This document shows, piece after piece, positions 1 through 6,191 of a stretch of 10,515 nt of DNA (positions within the stretch are counted from its first letter, which is position 1; each line of letters begins with the position of its first letter). The notes under the pieces are model-generated. The model was not told the origin of the DNA, made no database searches, and worked only from the letters and a program-made list of their open reading frames with translations. Origin of the DNA: JAIRTY01 sp050257395 (GTDB taxonomy: Bacteria > Actinomycetota > Actinomycetes > Streptosporangiales > Streptosporangiaceae); assembly GCA_050257395.1 (NCBI GenBank), contig JBLMWU010000303.1, forward strand, positions 1 through 10,515, in the 5' to 3' direction. The position numbers were made by a program, and so were the translations under genes.

Positions 1-11
1 ATTGCCTCAGC

Positions 12-19
12 GGAAGGGG
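12..19 (+). promoter_or_regulatory. Shine-Dalgarno of carD that decides the start
   Basis: GGAAGGGG is 10 bases from the ATG at 30 and only 1 base from the in-frame ATG at 21. This spacing supports the shorter protein, which begins like the mycobacterial CarD. Confidence 0.6.
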
Positions 20-29
20 TATGTGCCAC

Positions 30-521
30 ATGACTTTCAAGGTCGGCGACACCGTCGTCTACCCCCACCATGGGGCTGCTCGCATCGAAGAGATCGAGAC
101 CCGTTCGATCAAGGGTGAGGATAGGACCTACCTGGTTCTCAAGGTAGACAAGGGTGACCTCACGGTTCGGGTGCCAGCGGACAACGCCGAACTCGTCGGT
201 GTCCGCGACGTGGTGGGGCAGGAAGGGCTGGAGAGGGTATTCGAGGTGCTCCGCGCCCCGCATACCGAAGAGCCGACCAACTGGTCGCGGCGGTACAAGG
301 CCAACCTGGAGAAACTCGCCTCCGGCGACGTGAACAAGGTGGCTGAGGTCGTCCGGGACCTGTGGCGCAGGGACCGCGAGCGCGGGCTCTCCGCAGGGGA
401 GAAGCGGATGCTGGCCAAGGCCCGCCAGATCCTCGTCAGCGAGCTCGCCCTGGCCGAGAAGACCAACGAAGACAAGGCCGAGGCGCTGCTCGACGAGATC
501 CTGCTGACGGCCGTTTCCTGA
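30..521 (+). CDS. carD: CarD/CdnL family RNA polymerase-binding transcription regulator
   Basis: CarD binds the RNA polymerase beta subunit and stabilises the open complex at housekeeping promoters, notably rRNA promoters; it acts in the cytoplasm and is essential in mycobacteria. The 163-residue product matches the family's usual length (about 160). The N-terminal Tudor-like polymerase-interaction domain (about residues 1-53) opens with FKVGDTVVYPHHGAA. The helical DNA-binding domain follows and contains EEPTNWSRRYKANLEKLASG. Residues known to matter in the M. tuberculosis protein are present at the same numbers: Arg25 and Arg47 (polymerase contact) and Trp85 (wedge at the -10 upstream edge). 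The ATG at 30 is preferred over the ATG at 21: it gives the conserved N-terminus, and the GGAAGGGG at 12-19 lies 10 bases before it but only 1 base before the other. ispF follows after 14 bases, so the two are probably co-transcribed. The promoter lies outside the window. Confidence 0.97.
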   Translation: MTFKVGDTVVYPHHGAARIEEIETRSIKGEDRTYLVLKVDKGDLTVRVPADNAELVGVRDVVGQEGLERVFEVLRAPHTEEPTNWSRRYKANLEKLASGDVNKVAEVVRDLWRRDRERGLSAGEKRMLAKARQILVSELALAEKTNEDKAEALLDEILLTAVS

Positions 522-535
522 CCCTTCACCCGCAC

Positions 536-1018
536 GTGCCCGGCGGACTGCCCCGGATCGGGGTCGGCGCCGATGTCCACCCGTTCGATCCTGAGCGGCC
601 GCTGCTGCTCGCCGGGCTGCTGTGGCCCGGTGAGCCCGGGCTGGCAGGGCATTCCGACGGGGATGTGGCGTCGCACGCCGCGTGTGACGCGCTGCTCTCC
701 GCGGCCGGGCTGGGGGATCTGGGCGCCAATTTCGGCACCAGTGAGCCGCGGTGGGCGGGGGCGGCCGGCGCTGTCCTGCTGGCCGAGACCGCGCGGCTGG
801 TCACGGCCGCGGGCTTCACGATCGGCAACGTCGCGGTGCAGGTGATCGGGAACCGGCCGCGGATCGCCGCCCGCCGGGCCGAGGCCGAGGAGGCGCTGTC
901 CGGCGCGCTCGGCGGCGCCCCGGTCAGCGTGTCCGGGACCACCACCGACGGGCTGGGGCTGACCGGCCGCGGGGAAGGCGTCGCCGCGATCGCCACGGCG
1001 CTCGTCGTCCCGCGCTGA
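536..1018 (+). CDS. ispF: 2-C-methyl-D-erythritol 2,4-cyclodiphosphate synthase
   Basis: IspF cyclises CDP-methylerythritol 2-phosphate to 2-C-methyl-D-erythritol 2,4-cyclodiphosphate with release of CMP, in the MEP pathway to IPP and DMAPP. The 160-residue product has the family's usual length. The metal site is visible as GVGADVH (Asp13, His15) plus His47 in DGDVASHAACDALL, with the same 34-residue spacing as in E. coli (Asp8, His10, His42). The GLGDLGANFG segment and the C-terminal TTTDGLGLTGRGEG (CDP/MECDP site and trimer core) are also present. Asp replaces the more common Glu in TTTE. The GTG at 536 is chosen because it gives the normal N-terminus just before the first strand. No Shine-Dalgarno is seen, so translation may be coupled to carD, whose stop is 14 bases upstream. 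The expected ispD between the two genes is absent. Confidence 0.95.
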   Translation: MPGGLPRIGVGADVHPFDPERPLLLAGLLWPGEPGLAGHSDGDVASHAACDALLSAAGLGDLGANFGTSEPRWAGAAGAVLLAETARLVTAAGFTIGNVAVQVIGNRPRIAARRAEAEEALSGALGGAPVSVSGTTTDGLGLTGRGEGVAAIATALVVPR

Positions 1019-1080
1019 CGCGGTCAGGCAGGGTCGTTCCGGCAGGGCCGTTCAGCCGGCGTTAGCCCATCCGGGCCAGG
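1019..1080. other. Convergent intergenic gap between ispF and the DUF2637 gene
   Basis: These 62 bases separate two converging genes. The only structure seen is a weak inverted repeat, CCGGC at 1039-1043 with GCCGG at 1055-1059 and an 11-base loop, without a T-rich tract. It is too weak to call a terminator. Confidence 0.3.
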
Positions 1081-2232
1081 TCATTCCCCGGGCGGCGTCG
1101 GCCGGCTGTGCGGCCGCTCGAACTGTGCGGGCGGCGGTTCGGACTCTGCGGGCGCCGGCTCGGGCTGTGCGGCCGGCGGTTCCGGCTCTGCGGGCGGCGC
1201 GGACAGCGGCTGGCTGGTCAGCGGCGGCCCGAACTCGGCCCGCGCTGACCCGTCCCCGTCCGCGGCGTCCGCCCCCGTCCCGGGCTGGCCGGTCTCGCCG
1301 TGCTGCGGCCCGGCATCGTCCGGCTCGCCGTAGTCGGCGGCCGGGTCGTCCGGGTCTTCGTCCTCCCCGTCCGCCGGGATGCCGAAGTCCTCGGCCTCCT
1401 CCACCAGCAGGTGGTGCCCGTAGTCGTCGTCCGGCCCGGCGTCCGCGTCCGGCCCGGCGTCCTCAGCGGCGGGGCCGCCGGCGGCCCCGCCTGCGGCCGC
1501 GGCCAGGTGCGCCTCGGCCTGAGGGCTGGCGGCCGGCAGCGCGACCGGCCGGGTGGCGGCCGGGGCGGGCAGCACGGGCTGGGTGCTGGCCGCCGCCACC
1601 CGGTCACCCAGGCTCGGCGCGGCCGCGCCGGGCCTCGGCTCGAGCAGCGCGTCCAGGCCCAGCCGCGGCGGGTGGGCGCCGTTGGCCGTGTCCCGGCCGC
1701 CGTCGCTGGCAGAGCCGTCGCCTGCCGGGCCGTCGCTGGCAGGGCCGTCGCTGGCGGGGGCCGCCGGGGCCGCGGCCCGGGAGCGCCGGAACTGCCGGAG
1801 CATGGCCAGCCAGAGCCAGAACGCGAGCAGCAGCAGGGTCCAGGGGATGACGGCGGCCGCCGCGGCGGCCGGCCGCTTCGGCAGGGACACCCCCATGGCC
1901 CGCACCGCGTCACCAGCCGCGACCGCGGCCACCAGCACCAGCGTCGAGAGCCAGACGAAGCACTTGGTCCACCAGCCCGCGCCGCGCAGCGTCAGCGCCG
2001 CCGCGAACGCGATCACCAGCATCGCGTCGAAGATCATCGGATAGTAGCGGGCGAGCGCGGGTTTCACCCCGGCGGCCAGCGCGATCTGGTGGATTCCCGC
2101 GTAGGAGAGCACGAAGGCGGCGGCGGCCAGCAGCAGCACGCCGACGATGACGGCGACGAGCGCGGTCAGCCGCAGCAGGTTCGGGTGCGGGTCCGCGGTG
2201 CGCGGCCCGCGGGCGCGGGGATGGTCGTTCAT
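1081..2232 (-). CDS. DUF2637 domain four-helix membrane protein with long acidic, Pro/Ala-rich tail
   Basis: The 383-residue protein has two parts. Residues 1-150 hold four predicted transmembrane helices (about 21-44, 66-83, 91-107 and 123-146) and match the actinobacterial DUF2637 family: SYAGIHQIALAAGV after helix 1 and YYPMIFDAMLV opening helix 2 are typical. Residues 151-383 are a low-complexity, probably disordered tail on the side following helix 4. It contains a pentapeptide array (ASDGP-like, about 160-178), an acidic stretch rich in Asp and Glu (about 257-306) and a Pro/Glu/Ala end. DUF2637 proteins occur widely in Streptomyces and related genera, sometimes near conjugation (spd-type) genes, but their molecular role is not established. 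The ATG at 2232 is chosen because it is followed by a short charged tail and helix 1, and GGAAGGA lies 11 bases upstream. The open frame continues upstream across hmgA without meaning. The gene is divergent from hmgA. Confidence 0.85.
   Translation of the reverse strand: MNDHPRARGPRTADPHPNLLRLTALVAVIVGVLLLAAAAFVLSYAGIHQIALAAGVKPALARYYPMIFDAMLVIAFAAALTLRGAGWWTKCFVWLSTLVLVAAVAAGDAVRAMGVSLPKRPAAAAAAVIPWTLLLLAFWLWLAMLRQFRRSRAAAPAAPASDGPASDGPAGDGSASDGGRDTANGAHPPRLGLDALLEPRPGAAAPSLGDRVAAASTQPVLPAPAATRPVALPAASPQAEAHLAAAAGGAAGGPAAEDAGPDADAGPDDDYGHHLLVEEAEDFGIPADGEDEDPDDPAADYGEPDDAGPQHGETGQPGTGADAADGDGSARAEFGPPLTSQPLSAPPAEPEPPAAQPEPAPAESEPPPAQFERPHSRPTPPGE
1700..1759 (-). repeat. Four tandem 15-bp repeats encoding an ASDGP-like pentapeptide array
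   Basis: Four head-to-tail 15-bp units begin at 1700, 1715, 1730 and 1745, each starting CCGTCG on the plus strand. They keep the reading frame and encode ASDGP, ASDGP, AGDGS and ASDGG-like units in the tail of the DUF2637 protein, just after its last membrane helix. Such in-frame repeats often vary in number by slippage. Confidence 0.8.
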
Positions 2233-2257
2233 CCGTGCCGTCGTCCTTCCTCTGGCG

Positions 2258-2288
2258 CTGTCAGGACCCCCGGCCGCCCGCTTATAGT
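2258..2288 (+). promoter_or_regulatory. Candidate hmgA promoter with -10 TATAGT, overlapping a minus-strand TATAAG
   Basis: TATAGT at 2283-2288 matches 5 of 6 bases of TATAAT, and CTGTCA at 2258-2263 is a weak -35 with a long 19-base spacer. Transcription would start near 2295 and leave a leader of about 140 bases before hmgA. Read on the other strand, the same AT-rich core gives TATAAG (2286 to 2281), which could serve the DUF2637 gene. No experimental support is visible. Confidence 0.4.
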
Positions 2289-2353
2289 CGGGAGGGAGGC
2301 GGCGTGCCCCGCGCCTTAGAGCCGCCGGACGACCATGACGGCAGGGCGCCGCA

Positions 2354-2376
2354 CAGGGCGAACCGGAATCGCCCTG
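2354..2376 (+). promoter_or_regulatory. Perfect 8-bp inverted repeat in the hmgA leader
   Basis: CAGGGCGA (2354-2361) and TCGCCCTG (2369-2376) are exact inverse complements separated by 7 bases. A second copy of CAGGGCG lies at 2342-2348, so the right arm has two possible partners. A smaller hairpin, GGCCG/CGGCC at 2381-2396, follows. The site is downstream of the candidate -10 and upstream of the ribosome binding site, so it could be a repressor operator or an RNA stem in the leader. Confidence 0.45.
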
Positions 2377-2424
2377 AGATGGCCGCTGAAACGGCCCACT
2401 TGCCAGCCCCGACCGCACGTCGTC

Positions 2425-2431
2425 AAAGGAG
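2425..2431 (+). promoter_or_regulatory. Strong Shine-Dalgarno of hmgA
   Basis: AAAGGAG is the best Shine-Dalgarno in the window and ends 5 bases before the ATG at 2437. It decides that start over the in-frame ATG at 2335, which would add 34 unconserved residues. Confidence 0.8.
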
Positions 2432-2436
2432 ACGAT

Positions 2437-3618
2437 ATGCCGTACTACCGGGTGACCGGTAATGTTCCCGGCAAGCGTCATGTGCGTTTCCGCCGGCCCG
2501 ATGGCGGCCTTTACTCCGAAGAGCTGATGGGCGAAGAGGGGTTCGTCTCGGATTCCTCCCTTCTGTACCACGTGCATCCGCCCACCGCGATCGTCAAGAG
2601 CGAGGGCCTCGACGGCGCGGGCGCGGCGCAGGCGGAGCCGAACCACCCGCTGCGCCCGCGGCACGTGCGCACCCAGGATCTGCCCGCTGGCGGCGACCTC
2701 GTGCTGGGGCGCCAGCTGCTGTTCGCCAACGACGACGTGCGGATCTCGTTCGCCGCGGCGGGCGTCACCTCGGCGCTGTACCGCAACTCCGCGGGCGATG
2801 AGGCCATTTACCTGCGCAGCGGCACGGCCAGACTGGAGTCGGTGTACGGCGCCATTGACGCCGGGCCCGGCGACTACGTGATCGTGCCCAGGGGCACCAT
2901 CCACCGCTGGGTGCTGGGCCCGGAGGTGGCCGCGCTGGTGGTCGAGGCCAGCGGGCACATCCGGCCGCCGCGCCGGTACCTGTCGGCCTACGGGCAGTTC
3001 CTCGAGCACGCGCCGTACTGCGAGCGTGACCTGCGCGGGCCCGAGGGCCCGCTGCTGGCCGAGGGCGAGGACGTGCCGGTCATCGTCCGCACCCGGGGCG
3101 GCCTGACCCGGCTCACCTACGCCCGCCACCCGTTCGACGTGGTGGGCTGGGACGGCTGCCTGTACCCGTACGCGTTCAACATCGCCGACTTCGAGCCGGT
3201 GGTGAAGCGCACCCACGCGCCGCCGCCGGTCCACCAGACGTTCGAGGGGCCGAACTTCGTCATCTGCTCGTTCTGCCCGCGGCCGCTCGACTTCGACCCC
3301 GAGGCCGTGCCCATCCCGTACAACCACCACAACGTGGACTCCGACGAGATGATGTTCTACGTGGGCGGCGACTACTCGGCGCGGAAGGGCTCCGGGGTCG
3401 CGGCCGGGTCGATCACCCTGCACCCGTCCGGGTTCACGCACGGCCCGCAGCCGGGCGCGGTGGAGGCGGCGGTCGCCGGGCTGGCGGCGGGCCGCACGAC
3501 CACCGACGAGACCGCGGTGATGATCGACACCTTCCGGCCGCTGGGCCTCGGGCCCGCGGCCCGCGCCGCCGAGGACCCCGAGTACGCCTGGTCCTGGGCC
3601 CGCGCCGCCCGCGGCTGA
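2437..3618 (+). CDS. hmgA: Homogentisate 1,2-dioxygenase
   Basis: HmgA is a cytoplasmic Fe(II) enzyme that opens the ring of homogentisate to maleylacetoacetate in tyrosine and phenylalanine breakdown. The 393-residue product shows the cupin-like N-terminal part with EAIYLRSGTARLESVYG and GDYVIVPRGTIHRW (about 120-160). The C-terminal domain carries YNHHNVDSDEMMFYVGGDY and LHPSGFTHGPQPG. By comparison with the human enzyme (His335, Glu341, His371), the iron ligands should be His298, Glu304 and His335. The protein is shorter than the human enzyme (about 445 residues), as in the bacterial and actinobacterial branch of the family. The ATG at 2437 follows AAAGGAG by 5 bases and gives MPYYRVTGNVPGKRH, a typical start. 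It is monocistronic here: neither fumarylacetoacetase nor maleylacetoacetate isomerase is adjacent. A PcaR-like IclR gene lies about 3.7 kb downstream. The stop is 10 bases from the convergent L12-like gene. Confidence 0.96.
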   Translation: MPYYRVTGNVPGKRHVRFRRPDGGLYSEELMGEEGFVSDSSLLYHVHPPTAIVKSEGLDGAGAAQAEPNHPLRPRHVRTQDLPAGGDLVLGRQLLFANDDVRISFAAAGVTSALYRNSAGDEAIYLRSGTARLESVYGAIDAGPGDYVIVPRGTIHRWVLGPEVAALVVEASGHIRPPRRYLSAYGQFLEHAPYCERDLRGPEGPLLAEGEDVPVIVRTRGGLTRLTYARHPFDVVGWDGCLYPYAFNIADFEPVVKRTHAPPPVHQTFEGPNFVICSFCPRPLDFDPEAVPIPYNHHNVDSDEMMFYVGGDYSARKGSGVAAGSITLHPSGFTHGPQPGAVEAAVAGLAAGRTTTDETAVMIDTFRPLGLGPAARAAEDPEYAWSWARAARG

Positions 3619-3628
3619 CCGGGGCGGG

Positions 3629-3955
3629 TCAGCAGCTCTCGACGAAGTACCGGGCTTCGTTCAGGCCCACGCCGGTGTACTGGCGGTAGAGCTTGATGGC
3701 CGCGACCTTGTTGCCGGAGCGGGCGAGCTGGACCACGTCGGGGAACTGGGCGCCGGGGGTGGCGGGCCCGCCGGGCCCCAGCGACCCGTAGCCCGAGGAC
3801 GGGATCGGCGGGCCCGCCATGGGCTGCGGCTGCCCGCCCGCCGGCCTGCCCCCGCCCGCCAGCTCGGACAGCGCCGCCACCTGCGCCTCGAGCGCGTCGA
3901 GCCGCTGCATGATCTGGCTGAGAGTGCCGGTGATCCGCTGGATGTCGGAGTCCAT
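3629..3955 (-). CDS. Small coiled-coil protein with a partial ribosomal L7/L12 C-terminal domain
   Basis: The 108-residue protein has three zones. Residues 1-33 form an amphipathic helix with heptad-like hydrophobics, probably a coiled coil for oligomerisation. Residues 34-70 are a Gly/Pro/Gln linker. Residues 71-108 match the first half of the ribosomal protein L7/L12 C-terminal domain: NKVAAIKLYRQYTGVGLNEA and RYFVE correspond to the helix pair that contacts translation factors. The rest of the L12 domain is missing, and the protein ends at Cys108. Such L12-half-domain proteins are common in actinomycetes, and their function is not known; it is not the ribosomal stalk protein itself. The ATG at 3955 is preferred because upstream in-frame codons add only Arg-rich low complexity. 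Its Shine-Dalgarno is poor. It is downstream of the GNAT gene on the same strand, 138 bases away. Confidence 0.8.
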   Translation of the reverse strand: MDSDIQRITGTLSQIMQRLDALEAQVAALSELAGGGRPAGGQPQPMAGPPIPSSGYGSLGPGGPATPGAQFPDVVQLARSGNKVAAIKLYRQYTGVGLNEARYFVESC

Positions 3956-4001
3956 CGCCTGCCGCCCCGTCCTGTCCGGTGAAACCTGTGGAGAACGCCT
4001 G

Positions 4002-4016
4002 CGCCGCCTGGCGGCG
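4002..4016. other. Perfect 6-bp GC hairpin between the GNAT and L12-like genes
   Basis: CGCCGC (4002-4007) and GCGGCG (4011-4016) are inverse complements around a 3-base loop. There is no T-rich tract, so it is not a standard intrinsic terminator. It lies downstream of the GNAT gene and within the possible leader of the L12-like gene. In such GC-rich DNA it could be chance. Confidence 0.3.
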
Positions 4017-4056
4017 GCGTCCCCGTGCGGTGCCGCCAGCCCCCGGCAAGATCCCA

Positions 4057-4062
4057 AATGTA
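4057..4062 (-). promoter_or_regulatory. Candidate -10 element for the L12-like gene
   Basis: On the minus strand this reads TACATT, which fits TANNNT, in a local AT-richer patch between the GNAT stop and the L12-like start. It would give a leader of roughly 95 bases. No good -35 is seen, so the L12-like gene may instead be transcribed with the GNAT gene. Confidence 0.25.
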
Positions 4063-4093
4063 GGGCAAACGGCACGATCCGGGCCATCCGGCC

Positions 4094-4591
4094 TCAGAGG
4101 CGCTGGTACATGATGTGCAGGCCCACGTAGCCGTGCTCCGGGTGGCGGAACCCTTCCGGCACGGTCGCCAGCACCGCGAAGCCGAGCGACCGCCACAGCG
4201 CGACCGCCCGGGTGTTGGTCTCCACCACCGCGTTGAACTGCATCGCCCGGAAGCCGGCCGCCCGCGCCAGGCCCAGCACGTGCGCCCCGAGCGCCCGGCC
4301 CACCCCCTGGCCGGAGTGCGCGGGGTCGACCATGAAGCTGGCCGACGCGATGTGCCCGGCCGGCCCCTCGAAGTTCGGCCCGGTCTCCGCCGTGCCCAGG
4401 ATCTCCCCGGCCGGCCCCACCGCCACCACGGTGTGGCTCCGCGGCGCCCCGGACCGCCGGTACCAGCGCGCGCGGGCGTCCTGCTCGCTGAGGGCGGTGT
4501 CCCAGGAGTACGTCTCGCCCGCCCGGACGATCCCCTTCATGAATGCCCAGATCCCGGGCCAGTCGCCCGGCACCGCTTCCCTGATCTCCAT
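4094..4591 (-). CDS. GNAT family N-acetyltransferase
   Basis: The 165-residue protein has the GNAT fold pattern: MEIREAVPGDWPGIWAFM at the start, the central strand ILGTAETGPN, and motif A with the acetyl-CoA phosphate loop SGQGVGRALG (about residues 93-102). Motif B follows with FNAVVETNTRAVALWRSLGF (119-138), the usual acceptor-side and CoA-tail segment. It probably transfers an acetyl group from acetyl-CoA to an amine of a small molecule or peptide, and the substrate cannot be read from the sequence. Homologues of this type are often labelled phosphinothricin acetyltransferase-like or simply GNAT, but I would not assign a substrate. The ATG at 4591 gives the standard N-terminus, with AGG about 9 bases upstream as a weak Shine-Dalgarno. 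It is divergent from cysS across 107 bases and may share transcription with the L12-like gene downstream. Confidence 0.9.
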   Translation of the reverse strand: MEIREAVPGDWPGIWAFMKGIVRAGETYSWDTALSEQDARARWYRRSGAPRSHTVVAVGPAGEILGTAETGPNFEGPAGHIASASFMVDPAHSGQGVGRALGAHVLGLARAAGFRAMQFNAVVETNTRAVALWRSLGFAVLATVPEGFRHPEHGYVGLHIMYQRL

Positions 4592-4685
4592 GAGCCCAGC
4601 CTGCCGGTGCCCGGCCGCGCCCGGCGAGCCGTTTTCCCCGGCTGGCGCGATGCCGCAGGCGGCGGTGACGGACCGCCATCACCGG

Positions 4686-4691
4686 TAGCCT
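4686..4691 (+). promoter_or_regulatory. -10 element for a leaderless cysS transcript
   Basis: TAGCCT (TANNNT) ends exactly 7 bases before the cysS GTG at 4699, so transcription should begin at or next to the start codon. GTGACG at 4665-4670 is a possible -35 (4 of 6, spacer 15). No Shine-Dalgarno is present before cysS. Confidence 0.55.
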
Positions 4692-4698
4692 TGGCGGC

Positions 4699-6144
4699 GT
4701 GACGCTTCATCTCCATGACACCGCCACCCGGGCGGTCCGCGAGTTCATCCCGGCCGTGCCCGGGAAGGCGTCCCTGTACCTGTGTGGCGCGACCGTGCAG
4801 GCGCCGCCGCACATCGGCCACATCCGCTCCGGCGTGAACTTCGACATCCTGGTCCGCTGGCTCAGGGCCAGCGGGTACCAGGTCCTGTTCTGCCGGAACG
4901 TCACCGACATCGACGACAAGATCCTGCGGGTGGCGGCCGGCGAGGAGGTCCCCTTCTGGCTGGTCGCCCAGCGCAACGAGCGCGCGTTCAGCCGCGCCTA
5001 CAGCGCGCTCGGCTGCCTGCCGCCGGACGTGGAGCCCCGGGCGACCGGGCACGTGCCGGAGATGACCGCGCTCATGCAGCGCCTCATCGACCGCGGGCAC
5101 GCCTACGCCGCGGGCGGCGACGTGTACTTCGCCGTCGGCACCTACCCGGAATACGGCGAACTGTCCGGGCAGCGGCCCGAGCAGATGCAGCCGGCCGGCG
5201 ACACCGAGAACGCGGACGCCAAGCGGGACCCGCGCGACTTCGCGCTGTGGAAGGGCGCCAAGCCCGGCGAGCCGGCCTGGGACACGCCGTGGGGCCCGGG
5301 ACGGCCGGGCTGGCACCTGGAATGCTCCGCGATGGCCACCAGGTACCTCGGGCCCGTCTTCGACATCCACGGCGGCGGCCTGGACCTCGTCTTCCCGCAC
5401 CATGAGAACGAGCTGGCGCAGTCCCGGGCCGCTGGTGACGGCTTCGCCCGCTACTGGCTGCACAACGGGCTGGTCGGGGTTTCTGGCGAGAAGATGAGCA
5501 AGTCGCTGGGCAACTCGCTGCTGGTGGACCGCATGGTCACCGAGGTGCGGCCGGTCGAGCTGCGCTACTACCTGGGCCAGGCGCACTACCGTTCCCAGAT
5601 CGAGTACTCCCCCGACGCGCTGGCCGAGGCGGTCGCCGCCTACCGGCGGATCGAGGGTTTCGTGACCCGCGCCGCCGAGGTGGCCGGCCCGGGTGAGCCG
5701 TCCTGGCTGCAGCCCGCGGTGCCCGGCGCGGGCGCGCCGGTCGCGGACGGGGCCGGGGTGCCGCCGGCGTTCGCGGAGGCGCTGGACAGCGACCTGGGCG
5801 TGCCGCAGGCGCTGGCGGTCGTGCACGACGCGGTCCGCAAGGGCAACACCGCGCTGGAGGGCGGCGACACCGCCGCGGCCGGCCGGCACCTGGCGGAGGT
5901 GCGCGCGATGCTCGGCGTGCTGGGCCTGGACCCGCTGTCCGAGCCGTGGCTGACCCGCGGCGGTGACGGCGAGGACCTGCAGGCCGTGGTGCAGGCGCTG
6001 GCCTCGCTGGTGCTCGCGCAGCGGGAAGCGGCCCGCCAGCGCAAGGACTACGCGGCGGCGGACACGATCAGGGATGAGCTCAAGGCGGCGGGCGTGCTGG
6101 TGGAGGACACGCCGCAGGGCCCCAGGATCGAACTCAAGCGTTGA
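4699..6144 (+). CDS. cysS: Cysteinyl-tRNA synthetase
   Basis: CysS charges tRNA-Cys with cysteine in the cytoplasm. The 481-residue class I enzyme shows its zinc site as Cys29 (YLCGATVQ), Cys209 (HLECSAM), His234 and Glu238 (PHHENE), which match the E. coli positions closely. The HIGH signature is HIGH at 38-41 in APPHIGHIRSG, and KMSKS is 265-269 in GEKMSKSLGN. The C-terminal helical domain ends with RKDYAAADTIRDELKAAGV and a short IELK tail, as usual for CysS. This tail and the length argue against MshC, the mycothiol ligase paralogue of about 410 residues. CGATVQ instead of the common CGPTVY is typical of actinomycete CysS. The GTG at 4699 is chosen because MTLHLHDTATRAVREF is the conserved start and a -10 element lies 7 bases upstream. 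rlmB follows after 47 bases, the same order as in mycobacteria and Streptomyces. Confidence 0.97.
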   Translation: MTLHLHDTATRAVREFIPAVPGKASLYLCGATVQAPPHIGHIRSGVNFDILVRWLRASGYQVLFCRNVTDIDDKILRVAAGEEVPFWLVAQRNERAFSRAYSALGCLPPDVEPRATGHVPEMTALMQRLIDRGHAYAAGGDVYFAVGTYPEYGELSGQRPEQMQPAGDTENADAKRDPRDFALWKGAKPGEPAWDTPWGPGRPGWHLECSAMATRYLGPVFDIHGGGLDLVFPHHENELAQSRAAGDGFARYWLHNGLVGVSGEKMSKSLGNSLLVDRMVTEVRPVELRYYLGQAHYRSQIEYSPDALAEAVAAYRRIEGFVTRAAEVAGPGEPSWLQPAVPGAGAPVADGAGVPPAFAEALDSDLGVPQALAVVHDAVRKGNTALEGGDTAAAGRHLAEVRAMLGVLGLDPLSEPWLTRGGDGEDLQAVVQALASLVLAQREAARQRKDYAAADTIRDELKAAGVLVEDTPQGPRIELKR

Positions 6145-6151
6145 CAGTCCT

Positions 6152-6172
6152 CCCCGGCCGCAAGCGCCGGGG
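6152..6172. other. GC-rich hairpin between cysS and rlmB
   Basis: CCCCGGC (6152-6158) and GCCGGGG (6166-6172) are perfect inverse complements around a 7-base loop. It starts 8 bases after the cysS stop and ends 19 bases before the rlmB start. There is no T tract, so it may slow or protect mRNA ends rather than terminate fully. Confidence 0.5.
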
Positions 6173-6191
6173 CAGCTATGGCAGGTGATTG

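Larger units (their letters stand above)
2233..2436. other. Divergent intergenic region between the DUF2637 gene and hmgA
   Basis: This 204-base region must hold the promoters of both divergent genes. It contains an AT-rich TTATAGTC core near its left end, direct and inverted repeats in the middle, and the hmgA Shine-Dalgarno at its right end. Its left part is the only clearly AT-richer spot for several hundred bases. No small gene is convincing inside it. Confidence 0.6.

Noticed and set aside
1039..1059. A terminator between ispF and the DUF2637 gene
   Set aside because: The stem is only 5 bp with an 11-base loop and no T tract, which chance explains in DNA this GC-rich.
1300..2319. A 339-residue plus-strand frame opposite the DUF2637 gene
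   Set aside because: It is Arg/Gly/Pro-rich without domains, while the opposite strand has real membrane helices and a family match.
2335..2436. A longer hmgA start at the in-frame ATG 2335
   Set aside because: It adds 34 basic, unconserved residues. The AAAGGAG sits at the right distance from the ATG at 2437.
2379..2462. A small upstream frame beginning at ATG 2379 and overlapping the start of hmgA
   Set aside because: It has no Shine-Dalgarno and no recognisable product, and it is simply the other reading of the leader.
1081..3441. A continuous minus-strand frame of 786 residues across the DUF2637 gene and hmgA
   Set aside because: The part beyond 2232 is antisense to hmgA and has Arg/His-rich low-complexity composition. 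The membrane protein has its own good start at 2232.
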